Of a DNA stretch of 64,000 nt, positions 25,914 through 35,685 are shown in pieces. The notes beneath the pieces were generated by a model that made no database searches, was not told where the DNA came from, and saw only the letters and a program-made list of their open reading frames with translations. The translations under genes and the position numbers were made by a program. The DNA is from Pollutibacter soli. Its GTDB lineage: Bacteria > Bacteroidota > Bacteroidia > Chitinophagales > Chitinophagaceae. The stretch's first letter is position 1, and each line of letters starts with the position of its first letter. Where the stretch lies: positions 124,001-188,000 of the forward strand of contig JARJHS010000005.1 in assembly GCA_029269725.1 (NCBI GenBank), written 5' to 3'.

Positions 25914-26519
25914 AAAAAATGAAATTTATCGATGAAAAAAAATAAACAACAATGAACGATGTGTAAAGTTCATTCGGAAACGGAGCGACGGCTTACCAAT
26001 CAAGGCTGGATAAGAATGTATATTTCTGTGTCAAATGTACCAAATTGCGAATGTGTTACGACAATTGTGTGAGATATAGTTTCAAATCTGATCTGTCTGC
26101 AGGCACCAGGACGAATTTCTTACTCGGAGAAGCAGACTTGTAAGAATACAGGTGTCGGAAATTTTAATCAGATAGGCAGGCCGTTACAGGGCTCCCGATA
26201 AATTCTATTTCGGTGGCATGAGTCTCTGATTCCGATGAAATTCTAATCAGATTCTCATCTCAGATGCAGCATTTTCGGCCTGGTTTGACCGTTATGTCTT
26301 CGTTCGGCGCTTTTTAAAAACATACCTGCGGAAAATAATCGATTGATCGTAGCCGTTGTGATGATCGGTATCGTAAGCTTGACCAATGGGAAACATCATC
26401 GGTATTAAGAAGCGATGAATCCATAGGCTATAGGTTTTCATAGGATCATAAGGTCATAAGCGGATCAGCTTGCAAAAGTTGGTCCGTTTGTGCTTTTTTA
26501 ACCATCGGAATAAGCATTA
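25914..26519. other. Intergenic region, nothing recognised
   Basis: A 606-bp spacer between leftward genes. It contains several CATAGG/ATAAGG-like short words near 26410-26460 but no clear repeat, RNA or gene. It should carry the SDR promoter at its left end. Confidence 0.35.
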
Positions 26520-27266
26520 TTACCAGAAAGTATAACTGAACTCATCTACTATCTTCGAATCATTCCATCCATCGGCAATAATTGTTTCCCTTGTTTTGAG
26601 TAGTCCTTTTGAATCGTAAATGAACCTGTATTCAGTCTGACCATTCCGATCAATAAGATTGAGTTTGCCGGCGTCGTCGTAACTGAATTTTGTAATTACG
26701 CTATCTGTCGGATGCGTGTTTTTTGAAGTCGATAAAGTCTGCACCATCATGATCAGTTTTCCTGAGCCGTCATAGTGATAACTCATGTGTCGTTTCGGAT
26801 CATTGATGGTGTCGTTGCCGAGATAAGTGGTGGCGAGTAGCTTTTGTCCCTGGTTATTGTAACTGATGAGCGTGGTATATGGAAGTTCGCTTGATGATTC
26901 GCTGATGAGCTTTGCACCGGAATATTTTTTATTGAAACTGGTCTCATAAGTTTTGCCCAGTTCATAAGCATTATTTTTTCTGCTTGTCTGATCACCGTGA
27001 TCATTGTACGTGAACGTATAGTCGTTGACTTTTTTACCGGTAGCATTGGTGATGGTTTCTTTTAGCAGAAAACCTTTGCGATCGAATTCGAACGTGTAAC
27101 GGGTTGAATTTTTTCCATCGATGCTGATGTCGACATTCACCTGTTTTATTTTGTTTTTTCGGACCACGCCTTTGTCATAGCTGCCATTGAAAAACGCATC
27201 AGCGTCATTGACCTGGGCAGAAAGATTGAAATACAATAGGAGCAGAAGTGGGAATAGTTTTCTCAT
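26520..27266 (-). CDS. Secreted protein with YD/RHS-like beta repeats
   Basis: Started at the ATG 27264-27266, giving 248 residues with a Sec signal (MRKLFPLLLLLYFNLSAQ). The mature part has four or more repeats of the form Y-x-F-x-Y/F-D-x-x-G-x-L (YTFEFDRKGFLLKE, YTFTYNDHGDQTS, TTLISYNNQGQKLL, MSYHYDGSGKLIMM, KFSYDDAGKLNLI, YRFIYDSKGLLKT), the pattern of YD/RHS-type strands. Unlike toxin RHS proteins it is short and has no C-terminal effector domain, so it is most likely a surface or periplasmic structural protein. It stands alone. Confidence 0.75.
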   Translation of the reverse strand: MRKLFPLLLLLYFNLSAQVNDADAFFNGSYDKGVVRKNKIKQVNVDISIDGKNSTRYTFEFDRKGFLLKETITNATGKKVNDYTFTYNDHGDQTSRKNNAYELGKTYETSFNKKYSGAKLISESSSELPYTTLISYNNQGQKLLATTYLGNDTINDPKRHMSYHYDGSGKLIMMVQTLSTSKNTHPTDSVITKFSYDDAGKLNLIDRNGQTEYRFIYDSKGLLKTRETIIADGWNDSKIVDEFSYTFW

Positions 27267-27590
27267 ATGAGCCAGGGAGGTTGTTTTAAAAGACTTCCAT
27301 CGGTCGTTAAAATTAAGCTTAAAAAACGCAAGTGTTCCGAAAGTTAAAGTCAAAACACAGAGAAGCGGCCGAGTTTCCCATAGAGAAACAGCCACGAGAA
27401 AGTTCGAAATGCGAGTTGCGATGTATGGATAGTAAATTACCTACTCTTTGACTCACTAATACAGTAAACCGCTAGGCGGACTGCCAGGGATTTCGCAAAG
27501 AGACAGCCAGGTCTTAAAATGACCTAACAGGTTTCAAAAACCTGCTAGGTCTGTGAACTGTTCCACGGCTTATTAATCCGGGTGTTTACT
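27267..27590. other. Intergenic region with repeat fragments
   Basis: A 324-bp spacer. It contains a degenerate GAAACAGCC-type fragment (27356-27395) and, at about 27513-27552, one imperfect palindrome of the ACCT-NNN-AGGT family (GACCTAACAGGTTT..AAACCTGCTAGGTCT), which could serve as a transcription end for the lipoprotein or as a dispersed repeat. Confidence 0.5.
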
Positions 27591-28361
27591 TTACTTTCCG
27601 TTCGTCTGGAGAGTTGCAGTTTCAGTGGGCTTGCTCAATGCAACCGAACTCTGTCCAAGAAAGCTTGTAATCTTGCTACCAATATCATTAATAGTAAGCA
27701 ACACAGCCTCATGCTGAACACGCCCTGCGGCTTCGGTAATATCGAGTTCTTCTTTCTTTCGTTGAGAAAAGGCATCTTTTGTAACGATCGTTGAAAATGG
27801 TACAAGACCCGTACGTACATCCAGAACGATCAGCTGCGTTGTCGCGAAAGCCTTGATATCTGTTTTTGAAAAAACTTTGTATTTGGAATAAAGATCACTG
27901 GTGATCGCATAGATCACCACAATGTCGGCCTGCATCCTAACTGCCGCTTCGCGGATATTTGTAAAGTTGGGCGATTTTGAAACGAGGAGATCGGGGATGA
28001 GTGTGACTTTATTTACTCGTGGTGACTGTTTGAATTTTTCAATGAAAAGATCAAGGTAAGATTGTTGTGTTTTCAGGTATTGTTCATCATCAAAAAAGTA
28101 TCCGTAATTTCTTCGCTGTTGTATTCCCGGATCCAGTCGTACCACGGCTACCCGAAGTTGTTGTGGTAATGCATAAGTACCATCAAGTATCTTCTGAATA
28201 TTTTCTTCGGAAACAGTTGATGATTTGTCGTTGAATAAGGATTGTGTGATGAGTGTGTCGCCGGCAGGAAAGTTTAACTCGCCAAGACCCGATCCCCGTT
28301 TTGTTGTCTGGCAGGATGAAAATAAGATCACCGCCAGAAGGAACGTAGCTGATGCTTTCAT
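27591..28361 (-). CDS. Lipoprotein of unknown function
   Basis: A 256-residue lipoprotein (MKASATFLLAVILFSSC, lipobox Cys17). The mature region has an alpha/beta pattern with a LRVAVVRLDPG strand, a KVTLIPDLL strand, a REAAVRMQADIVVIYAIT strand and a TTQLIVLDVRTGLVPF strand, the layout seen in lipoproteins whose core resembles the anticodon-binding-like domain of CsgG/TolB N-termini. I do not assign a function. The ATG at 28359-28361 is clear. Neighbours are unrelated, so it is probably monocistronic. Confidence 0.75.
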   Translation of the reverse strand: MKASATFLLAVILFSSCQTTKRGSGLGELNFPAGDTLITQSLFNDKSSTVSEENIQKILDGTYALPQQLRVAVVRLDPGIQQRRNYGYFFDDEQYLKTQQSYLDLFIEKFKQSPRVNKVTLIPDLLVSKSPNFTNIREAAVRMQADIVVIYAITSDLYSKYKVFSKTDIKAFATTQLIVLDVRTGLVPFSTIVTKDAFSQRKKEELDITEAAGRVQHEAVLLTINDIGSKITSFLGQSSVALSKPTETATLQTNGK

Positions 28362-28499
28362 AAATTCAGTTTTAGTTTGGTTGATCCAACTAATCTAAAC
28401 AGAAAACAGCAGCCTGGTCCTGGCGGACAACAGTTATCAGATACATTTAACTTTTTGTTGAAAAGCGTTTTTTATTGCAATACTGTTTGCATATCACCT

Positions 28500-29483
28500 T
28501 CATTTTATTAGTATCGATTTCTTCCCCTGCAGAATTTTGAAATCGATTTTATCTGCTTTTGTCTTGTTTATAAAGAAGTCAAATTCTTCCGGTCCTTTGG
28601 AAACAAAACGTGGCAGCATCTGCAGGTTTTCCGAAGCAGGATAAAAGAAATCATCCCAATGAATCGGGACAACAACAGAAGGCCTGAGTTTTCCGACGGT
28701 TTGATTGTAGAATGCCTGTTGCCACTCAGGCGGCTGTTTCGTTACGATACCAATTCCGATAAACAGAGCATCAGCTCTTGTGGTATCAAGCGCACCTTCA
28801 ATATAATTCGGACTCGGTTTTATGTAGATGTTTTTACCATGATGAGATATGAGAAAATCAAATGATCCGCCTTCCGTATAAGACTTGTATCTGGCAGGTT
28901 GTTTTAGTATTGTATCGATAGAAATTCCATCGTCATTTTGTGCATTTCCAGGCGAATGTTTTGAAGGGATCACACGAACGATGAACTGCCCGATGTTCAA
29001 TTCCTGGTTGGGCTGATAAGCCGATAACTGTGATTCAGAAACGTTCCCTCCGCGAGCGATATTTAAGGTGCCTGGTGATCCATAAAGTGTTGCACCCGTC
29101 TTCTTTGTCGTGTATGCAACATCAAAAGAATGATCATAGTGTGAATGCGCGACAAAAATTCCTTTAACAAGGTTCATGTTGTTTTCAGCAAGAATCCGAT
29201 CAATCATTGCTGTATCGGATTGTATGGCGGTGGTGAGTACCCGGAACATCGTTGGTCTGGAAAAAAATCCGTCGATTAAAAGCTGTGTTTCGCCGTCATC
29301 AAACAACAGGGTAGTAGCGCCGAAGAAAGTAACTTTTACTGCGTTGCTGTCGGGCGGCGATTGATCGTTAGTATAATAAGCCTGGTAATCGTTAATATCG
29401 CCGGAAGGTTGCACGCGCGAGTAGACGAAGGCGATGAAGATCAACAGGGCGATGCCGATAGCGATCAGGATTTTCTTGAGCAT
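28500..29483 (-). CDS. Metallo-beta-lactamase-fold hydrolase, membrane-anchored
   Basis: A 327-residue protein with a single N-terminal membrane helix (ILIAIGIALLIFIAFVY) that anchors the domain outside the cytoplasmic membrane. The MBL fold shows HSHYDHSFD (HxHxDH metal site), a GATTLLFDDGETQLLIDGFF first strand pair, a second metal-site His in SKHSPG, and a late His in PIHWDDF. The family is close to UlaG-like or NAPE-PLD-like lactonases and phosphodiesterases, but the substrate is unknown. ATG start; no operon partners. Confidence 0.87.
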   Translation of the reverse strand: MLKKILIAIGIALLIFIAFVYSRVQPSGDINDYQAYYTNDQSPPDSNAVKVTFFGATTLLFDDGETQLLIDGFFSRPTMFRVLTTAIQSDTAMIDRILAENNMNLVKGIFVAHSHYDHSFDVAYTTKKTGATLYGSPGTLNIARGGNVSESQLSAYQPNQELNIGQFIVRVIPSKHSPGNAQNDDGISIDTILKQPARYKSYTEGGSFDFLISHHGKNIYIKPSPNYIEGALDTTRADALFIGIGIVTKQPPEWQQAFYNQTVGKLRPSVVVPIHWDDFFYPASENLQMLPRFVSKGPEEFDFFINKTKADKIDFKILQGKKSILIK

Positions 29484-29837
29484 GATTGACCAGCGAGGGC
29501 GTTTTGGTTATAGGTTATTAAGTTATAGGTTTTAAGTGAAGAATGCTAATGTGAGAGTGTATCGCCTTCGGCGAGATTTTAAATGCAGGACGCGGAGTTC
29601 GCGGAGAAAAACCCCGCGGAGGAGCGCGGAGAAGGAATAATTAATAGTTCTAAAATGATTTTCTTAAATGTACTATTATCAATGCTATTATCCAGCTATA
29701 AAATTTCCTCCGCTCCGCGTTCCGGCTGTTCCCAACGCCGCAGGCGATAATTTTCAACCCGATCAAATCTGCAATTCGAAATGCTTATCACTGATAACTC
29801 AATTCTATAAACTCGTACTGTCTACCGTCCGCCTTCT
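29484..29837. other. Intergenic region with GC-rich repeat-like element
   Basis: A 354-bp spacer. ACGCGGAGTTCGCGGAG and GGAGGAGCGCGGAGAAGG words (29590-29637) are partly complementary to CCTCCGCTCCGCGTTCC (29706-29722), giving an imperfect inverted repeat around an AT-rich centre. It has the look of a dispersed palindromic repeat; no other copy is seen in this window. Confidence 0.45.
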
Positions 29838-30338
29838 TCAAGCAATACTGCCCATCAACGCCAGCAATTTCTCCAGCTTCACATATCCTTCATTGACTCC
29901 GGTTTCCACTCCCGACTGCATCATTCCATCACGATCGGAAAGCGATCTGAAAACAGAGTGTATGGTGACCTTGCATCTCTTGCCAGGCAGGTCTTCAAAA
30001 AGGATGGTGTCCAGCGTGACATGTCCGCGCTCGGGCAGGCCTTCATATTCGAAGGTCTGCATGATGCGCTCGGGAAAAGTAACTTCATGAATCACACCAT
30101 TGAAAGCAGCCACTTCTTTACCCGCCTGGTTGCAGATAAGATAACGATATGACCCGCCGGTTCTTGAATCATAGTAATCGATCTTTACTTTCCTGTTGTC
30201 AGGTCCGAGCCATTGCACCAGCAGTTCCGGATCTTCATGTGCTTTGAAAACCATTTCCCGCGGATAATCAAATTCGCGGATGATAAATACTTCCTGTTTG
30301 TTGGGCTCAACAATAAACTTCGTTGGATTTTCCATCAT
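29838..30338 (-). CDS. SRPBCC (AHSA1/START-like) domain protein
   Basis: A 166-residue single-domain protein of the Activator-of-Hsp90-like SRPBCC family: an opening strand [28 protein letters not shown], the GGSYRY central strand, and a C-terminal helix [14 protein letters not shown]. These proteins bind small hydrophobic ligands; the exact ligand is unknown. Its start overlaps the stop of the ArsR-type gene by four bases (ATGA), giving the well-known ArsR-SRPBCC gene pair in which the regulator controls the ligand-binding protein. Confidence 0.88.
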   Translation of the reverse strand: MMENPTKFIVEPNKQEVFIIREFDYPREMVFKAHEDPELLVQWLGPDNRKVKIDYYDSRTGGSYRYLICNQAGKEVAAFNGVIHEVTFPERIMQTFEYEGLPERGHVTLDTILFEDLPGKRCKVTIHSVFRSLSDRDGMMQSGVETGVNEGYVKLEKLLALMGSIA

Positions 30339-30661
30339 TTTTTGTTTTTGAGATTAGCCAATAATTTGTCAAGTTTTCTGTAACGGCCTTCCCATAGTTC
30401 GCGGAAAGGTTCCAGCCAGTCGGCGACTTCTTTCATTTTCTGCGGATTTAAATGATAATAAATTTCGCGACCGGTCAGTTCCTGATCCACGAGCTTACAC
30501 TCGATCAGGATCTGGATATGTTTGGATACTGCCTGGCGACTGCTATCGAAATGCTCGGCTATGGCATTGGGCGTCATAGCCTGCAGTGCGATCAGTGTAA
30601 GTATCGCTCTCCTTGTAGGATCGGCGATGGCCTGAAAAATGTCTCTTCTTGTTTCCAGCAT
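30335..30661 (-). CDS. ArsR-family transcriptional repressor
   Basis: The ATG at 30659-30661 gives a 108-residue winged-helix protein (the open frame extends further but runs through the operator). The family core [10 protein letters not shown] and the recognition region [23 protein letters not shown] are present; no metal-binding Cys pair is seen, so it is unlikely to sense arsenic or zinc. It is the first gene of a two-gene unit with the SRPBCC protein and very probably autoregulates through the palindromes just upstream. Confidence 0.9.
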   Translation of the reverse strand: MLETRRDIFQAIADPTRRAILTLIALQAMTPNAIAEHFDSSRQAVSKHIQILIECKLVDQELTGREIYYHLNPQKMKEVADWLEPFRELWEGRYRKLDKLLANLKNKK

Positions 30662-30665
30662 AATG

Positions 30666-30711
30666 TTTGCAACTATACGGTTGCAAATATAAATGCAATT
30701 ATACGGTTGCG
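30666..30711 (-). promoter_or_regulatory. Two operator palindromes of the ArsR-SRPBCC operon
   Basis: Immediately upstream of the ArsR start are two direct copies of a palindromic word, read on the minus strand as GCAACCGTATAGTTGC and GCAACCGTATAATTGC, centred 26 bp apart. The first sits in a longer perfect dyad TTTGCAAC / GTTGCAAA (30666-30687). Two sites overlapping the start region are typical of an autorepressor; the binding protein is inferred from position. Confidence 0.7.
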
Positions 30712-30855
30712 CAAAATTTATTTTCAGGCGACAGGCAGGAGAGGGAGCAGGAGGAGCAGCGGCGGTTGATGGGGACGAATGCAAGGCAGCTACAATGTTT
30801 TTCTCTGTATCTACTCTGTGGGCTGTTAACTCGGCTGTTTCTCTGTGGTTTGAAT

Positions 30856-32442
30856 TTAGCTTGGAGGTGGCAAATATTTTGAAGTATATTCCCCTGTAGG
30901 TTTAATTTCTTGAAAAGGATTCGCAAGAAACACATCAATCATCCCATAAAATTCCTTTCCTCCAACACCATGACCGCGTTTTTTGAAAAGAAAGCCCTGC
31001 GCGTTTGGCATATAGTGCATCAACTGCTGCACATACAGGGGATTGCATGAGGGATCCAACTCGCCGTCTGCGATCAATGCGGGCCTATCAGAATAATAAG
31101 GCTCCGTACTGCTTTTCGCCACCGGAGCAACATCCCAGAAATCACACATGGTCTTATAAACATCATTTATTCTGAATCCTTCGAGATAGGGGTACATGCG
31201 ATACAGGTCTTCCAGTACCTGTTGACTCTGGTATGTGGCTTCGTCTGCACAGTACACAGAGATGCGCATCCCATCAGGCGCGGTGAATGCGTTAAAGATC
31301 CGATCCAGCCGATGCTGAATCAGCGCATAGTGGTCTCCGTTAATAACCTGCTGAATGATCGCTGGTGTTTTTTCGAGGAAGCCCGGGGAGAGCATGCTGT
31401 TGACAATAATCAGCAACAGGTCATTGGTTCCATAAGCAATCTTCGTTGTATCTGTACTCCCGCTTTTAGCGTAAGGATGCAAAAACGATTTGCCGGTGAT
31501 TGACATAAAATAGCTATGAAATTTTTCTCTTAGTCCGGGATATAATTTGGCTTCTGAAGAATCATTTGCGACATATTGAAATAATTTATTCAGCGCTTCC
31601 ATAAAATTTGCAGGCTCATCTTCATCAATCGCAGTGAAATTGGGAAGCGGCGAATCCAGTACCAACGACCTGACCCGCTCAGGCGATCTTTTTAAAACGG
31701 ATAGCATCAGGCTGGCGCTGTACGAACCGCCATAAAGATTTACCGAATCAATTTTTAGTTCTTTTAGCAGATCGATGATATCTGCAGTCGATTCATCGCT
31801 GTTGTAACCATTGATATCAACACCACGCTGCTGAAGTTCCTGTTTGTACCGCCGCAAACCAGCAAGTACCATGCTGTCCTTGTTCAGATTTTTGCTGTAA
31901 GATTCGCGGATCGCATCATCAAGCTCAAAATTTCTTATATAAGGAAGCGCAAAGCGTGTACCTCTTTGCTCAAAAGCGATTACATCTCTTTGCTGAATGA
32001 TACCGCTTCTGGTCATTCCATTGATCCAGCTCAGTGAACTGTTCCCCGGTCCGCCACTGGTGTACAACACAGGATCTTTTGCTTTATCGGAATTCTTGCT
32101 ATGAAGAATAATAAAAGGCAGTTTTACCGTATTTCTTACTGTTTCTGCTTTCTTTTTTTGTTTCTTTTCATATCTCCTGTATTCCTGATTCTGTATTCTT
32201 CTCTCTGGTACTATCAGGTATCCGCACGTAGTCTTAAAACTACTATCTGTCTGTAATCTGAATATAGAATCGGGTTTAAATCTTCCTGATGCCAGCTGTA
32301 AAAAATGAGAATCAACTTTAAAATCGCAATTGCAGTATTCTATTTTCGGTTGGTATGTAGACGGGTTTTGAGCATCTGTAGTTTGCCACAACATGCAAAA
32401 CAGAAGTATAGCTGCGATCGTATTGAATGAATTCCTGCCCAT
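30856..32442 (-). CDS. Exported S33-type peptidase (tripeptidyl aminopeptidase-like alpha/beta hydrolase)
   Basis: A 528-residue protein with a Sec signal ([10 protein letters not shown]). The fold markers are GGPGNSSL (oxyanion region), FEQRGTRF, the nucleophile elbow GGSYSA (Ser240), an Asp in [13 protein letters not shown] and a His in KRGHGVGG. This order and the RG-motif match the TAP/SlpD group of S33 peptidases that release tripeptides or single residues from N-termini. It is periplasmic or secreted. It stands alone between the ArsR operon and a zincin gene; Cys37, Cys39 and Cys73 near the N-terminus may form disulphides. Confidence 0.88.
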   Translation of the reverse strand: MGRNSFNTIAAILLFCMLWQTTDAQNPSTYQPKIEYCNCDFKVDSHFLQLASGRFKPDSIFRLQTDSSFKTTCGYLIVPERRIQNQEYRRYEKKQKKKAETVRNTVKLPFIILHSKNSDKAKDPVLYTSGGPGNSSLSWINGMTRSGIIQQRDVIAFEQRGTRFALPYIRNFELDDAIRESYSKNLNKDSMVLAGLRRYKQELQQRGVDINGYNSDESTADIIDLLKELKIDSVNLYGGSYSASLMLSVLKRSPERVRSLVLDSPLPNFTAIDEDEPANFMEALNKLFQYVANDSSEAKLYPGLREKFHSYFMSITGKSFLHPYAKSGSTDTTKIAYGTNDLLLIIVNSMLSPGFLEKTPAIIQQVINGDHYALIQHRLDRIFNAFTAPDGMRISVYCADEATYQSQQVLEDLYRMYPYLEGFRINDVYKTMCDFWDVAPVAKSSTEPYYSDRPALIADGELDPSCNPLYVQQLMHYMPNAQGFLFKKRGHGVGGKEFYGMIDVFLANPFQEIKPTGEYTSKYLPPPS

Positions 32443-32685
32443 TAGAATAATTAATCCTGTGCAACGTAAATACTAAGTATAGTCGCGATTTAAATGCACA
32501 TGTTGCACAGGCCGGGTGGTGACAGTTTTTGAACAGATACCGAACATCTGCTTTCTATTGATCAGCGTTGATCAATTCGTCTGCTTTCTGTTTAGTATTT
32601 TTATTAATTACAACAAGGAGAATCAAAACATAAGGCGATCAGTTTCATCCGTTGAAATACCGGAAAATGATAGATGGAGGCGTAT
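32443..32685. other. Intergenic region, nothing recognised
   Basis: A 243-bp spacer upstream of the S33 peptidase start. It must contain that gene's promoter; no specific site or terminator is visible. Confidence 0.35.
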
Positions 32686-33828
32686 TTATTTCAGTTCATA
32701 GCCACTGACTTCGAGGATTTTTTTAAAATCCTGGATATTCAGCATTTCCCTGACAGCGGTTTTTTTATTTGCAGCCTTCCGGTAATACAATTCACAGATC
32801 CGGAACCCAATAAAATAACCCAGGTTGCCGGGATAACCGGTTTCAGGATTGAATGCATTAAACAGCCAGTTATCGGTATTTTCGCCATCCATTTCTTTTG
32901 AAAAATGACTACGTAGTTTTGGTTCGTTCTTTAACCCGAATTGCATGACTTCAGGATTGGTGTACTTGCCTGTAATGATAAATGTGATGTAATCTGCAAC
33001 ACCTTCCATGATCGATAGTTCCAGCAGCGTTTGTTCGTATTTGTTATGTTGCTGGAAATGTACATACTCGTGAATGATCAGCGGTACAACAAGCCCTGAA
33101 TCAAAAAGAACCATTTTGTCGATCGCTGTCAATTCACTGGTATCTGTTTGTCCCGTTTTGCATAGATGTTCGCTGCCTATCAATAAACCGGCATAACCGT
33201 CTGCAGTTCCTACATTATTCAGATGGCCGATAAGAAAATAAATCGGAGGAAAGACGGATTCGGGATAAATCTGTTCCAGTTTTTCGGCGGCCTTTATAAA
33301 CTGTGGTTGCATTTTTTTAAATGACAATGTCGCCGGCCGGATGCTTTCGTAAAACTTCGGTGCTGAACGGATTTTATCAGCCAGTCTTTTCACGCTGTTC
33401 TGCATCCTGATCTGGTAGAAAGTCTGAACGCCAACAGATCCTTTCATTATATAATCTGAAGTAAGAAGGGAATCGAAATATGCATCGTTTCTGTGTTCAA
33501 AAATTTTCCAGAATCGATCGATATCGCTGTTGATTATTTTTATTGAAGAGGGAGACTCGATTTTTTTGCGGTTGGCTTTAATGCCTTCCAGTATTTTTTT
33601 CTGCTGATCCTGGTTCAGCTGCGATTGAAAATATTTATTAGCCACTGCCTGCGGATCAAATAATCCATACTGAACAGATTTTTTCAGCGCAAGAAAAGCA
33701 TTGGTGGAATCATTGTTTTTAAAACGTTGATTAGCCTGCAGAAGCCAGTACCAGGGAGTGGAAAGCTCCTGGGAGGATCCTGAAACAGACAACAGGAACA
33801 GAAACAGGAATAGTAAGAAACGCTGCAT
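32686..33828 (-). CDS. Secreted zincin-type metalloprotease (DUF2268-like)
   Basis: A 380-residue protein with a signal peptide (LFLFLFLLSVSGSSQ). The metal motif HEYVH (His253, Glu254, His257) is followed at 275-279 by EGVAD, in which Glu supplies the third ligand, as in gluzincins such as the DUF2268 predicted Zn-dependent proteases. The N-terminal third is helical and without motif. It is probably periplasmic. The ATG at 33826-33828 is clear. The natural substrate is unknown, and no partner genes lie nearby. Confidence 0.82.
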   Translation of the reverse strand: MQRFLLFLFLFLLSVSGSSQELSTPWYWLLQANQRFKNNDSTNAFLALKKSVQYGLFDPQAVANKYFQSQLNQDQQKKILEGIKANRKKIESPSSIKIINSDIDRFWKIFEHRNDAYFDSLLTSDYIMKGSVGVQTFYQIRMQNSVKRLADKIRSAPKFYESIRPATLSFKKMQPQFIKAAEKLEQIYPESVFPPIYFLIGHLNNVGTADGYAGLLIGSEHLCKTGQTDTSELTAIDKMVLFDSGLVVPLIIHEYVHFQQHNKYEQTLLELSIMEGVADYITFIITGKYTNPEVMQFGLKNEPKLRSHFSKEMDGENTDNWLFNAFNPETGYPGNLGYFIGFRICELYYRKAANKKTAVREMLNIQDFKKILEVSGYELK

Positions 33829-34029
33829 ATTTGTGTGGGATCAAAACTGAAAGATAGGAAAGGAGACGCAGAAGGTGGGATGACGTGACAAGATACGTTG
33901 TTGATGTTCGATTCTTGTTTAGATGTAAATCGTTCGAATTTCCGGTAACGTTGGTCTTTTTTGATGTATTGGAAAAAAACGATCAGCGTCGTTTGAAGCT
34001 GGTCTTTACAACTGATTTTATTTTTTTTG

Positions 34030-34929
34030 TTACTTATCTACATGCTCTGATTGTAATATAAGTCTGGAAATGAGATCTGTCATTTTCTCCCACAACGGTT
34101 GTGGCAGGCTATGTCCCATACCTTCAAACAGTACCAGCTTCGCGCCGGGAATCGAGTTCGCGGTAGCTATTCCGCCACTCACATCAATCATTTTATCGGA
34201 TGTACCATGGATAACGAGCGCGGGTAGACGCAGCTTTCGAAGTTGGTCTGTGCGATCACCTGATTTCAGTACAGCAACAGCCTGTCTTGTCATTCCGAGT
34301 GGATCATGATCGCGATCCCAACCAATGCCGGCATTTTTTATTGCGGACTCTTCGTCAAATGGAAAACCCGGAGATCCGACTGCTTTTAAAGATTTTATTT
34401 TCCATTCAATAAATTTCTGGCGATCATCTGAAGGCGGCGCTCCCAATGAACCCAATATAGCATAATCCGGTTGACCAACTGAATTGCTTCCGGTTGTAGA
34501 CATTATCGAAGTCAGCGATAATATTTTAAAAGGATATTCAATGGCGATTGTCTGTGCAATCATTCCTCCCATGGAGGCGCCTATGAGATGAAAACTCTCA
34601 ATTCCAAGTCCGTCCATCAGGCCAATGGTATCTGCTGCCATATCTGACAGTGTATACGACACCGTTGTATAATCACCAGCCATCACCGCAGCAAAATCCG
34701 GGATTACTGTGTCGGAAAAATGGGTTGTCAATCCGGTATCACGACTATCGAACCTGATGACCTGGAACCCTTGATTAACCAGCATTTTACAAAATTCATC
34801 CGGCCAGGAAATCATCTGTGCGCCGGCGCCCATGATGAGTAAGAGCGCAGGATAAGAAGGATCGCCAAAACGTTCGTATGCAATATCTATTCCGGAAGGA
34901 CCGGCGTTCTGCAAAATTTCTACCGCCAT
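34030..34929 (-). CDS. Alpha/beta hydrolase, probably methylesterase-like
   Basis: Started at the ATG 34927-34929 (299 residues), at the point where the first strand begins. The hydrolase motifs are LLIMGAGAQ (oxyanion), FDSRDTGLTTHF, the nucleophile elbow GASMGG (Ser119), an Asp in HGTSDKMID and a His in GMGHSLP. The RDTGLS-type segment is typical of aclacinomycin-methylesterase/RdmC-like hydrolases. It lacks a signal peptide, so it is cytoplasmic. A Crp/Fnr-type regulator lies 78 bp upstream on the same strand and may control it. Confidence 0.88.
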   Translation of the reverse strand: MAVEILQNAGPSGIDIAYERFGDPSYPALLLIMGAGAQMISWPDEFCKMLVNQGFQVIRFDSRDTGLTTHFSDTVIPDFAAVMAGDYTTVSYTLSDMAADTIGLMDGLGIESFHLIGASMGGMIAQTIAIEYPFKILSLTSIMSTTGSNSVGQPDYAILGSLGAPPSDDRQKFIEWKIKSLKAVGSPGFPFDEESAIKNAGIGWDRDHDPLGMTRQAVAVLKSGDRTDQLRKLRLPALVIHGTSDKMIDVSGGIATANSIPGAKLVLFEGMGHSLPQPLWEKMTDLISRLILQSEHVDK

Positions 34930-35007
34930 TAGATTTTGTTTTTGATTCCAAATGATCTGCAAAAATGAACACGCCTTTCCTTTCCGGCAATAACATTTGT
35001 TAAGAAA

Positions 35008-35544
35008 TCAGCGCTTATTCCTGATGCGGCTCAAAGAAACGGCCGTAATTCCGAGGTAAGAAGCGATATAATGTTGAGGTATCCGCTGGAGAAGTTCTGG
35101 TCTTTTTATCAATAATTCTTTGTAACGCTCTTCAGGACTATCTTTTATACGGGACAAGAAAAGCCGCTGGTAAAGAAAAAGTGTCTGGAATGCCGTCTCT
35201 TCAATCCTCTTCCTGAACGCTTCAGAATCCTCCAGCATGAAATTGAAATTTTCCTTGGAGATTTTATAGATGACGCAAGGTTCAAGTGTTTCCAGGTTGA
35301 ATGCACTCGGTGTACCATTCCTGAAACTTTCGATGGATGAAACACCATCGCCTTCAAGAAAAAAATTCAGCGTGATATCCTTCCCGCCATTATTAAACCA
35401 GATGCGCGCACAACCTTTTTCCAGGTACCAGGTATGCATGGCCACCCGGCCCTCTCGCAACAAAATTGTTTTCGCCGGTACCTCAAGACGTTCGGTAAGA
35501 CCGGCATATTTTTTCTGCAATTCCTGGGATGTGATGGAGTTCAT
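35008..35544 (-). CDS. Crp/Fnr-family transcriptional regulator
   Basis: A 178-residue regulator with an N-terminal cyclic-nucleotide-binding-like jelly roll (about 10-120, including the ILLREGRVAMHTWYLEKGCARIW and GEGDGVSS-type strands) and a C-terminal HTH around IPQHYIASYLGITAVSLSRIR. No Fe-S Cys cluster is present, so it is not an oxygen sensor of the Fnr type. This short type is abundant in Bacteroidota and often sits beside the gene it regulates; the downstream alpha/beta hydrolase is the candidate. ATG at 35542-35544. Confidence 0.88.
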   Translation of the reverse strand: MNSITSQELQKKYAGLTERLEVPAKTILLREGRVAMHTWYLEKGCARIWFNNGGKDITLNFFLEGDGVSSIESFRNGTPSAFNLETLEPCVIYKISKENFNFMLEDSEAFRKRIEETAFQTLFLYQRLFLSRIKDSPEERYKELLIKRPELLQRIPQHYIASYLGITAVSLSRIRNKR

Positions 35545-35685
35545 TATTCAAAATTCAATCGGAAGATAGAATTATTCTTTGTGTACTTTGTGGCTGGGAG
35601 GTGCAGATTCCCTTCGCAGTATTTCAATTTGATTTTCCGAATACTATGGGAACATAGGACAATTAGAAGCTGACACGACAAAGTT
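35545..35685. other. Intergenic region between two leftward genes
   Basis: A 141-bp spacer separating the peptidase 3' end from the Crp/Fnr start. Nothing distinctive is seen. Confidence 0.3.

Noticed and set aside
26520-27266. RHS toxin
   Set aside because: YD-like repeats are present but the protein is only 248 residues and lacks a C-terminal toxin domain and an immunity gene.
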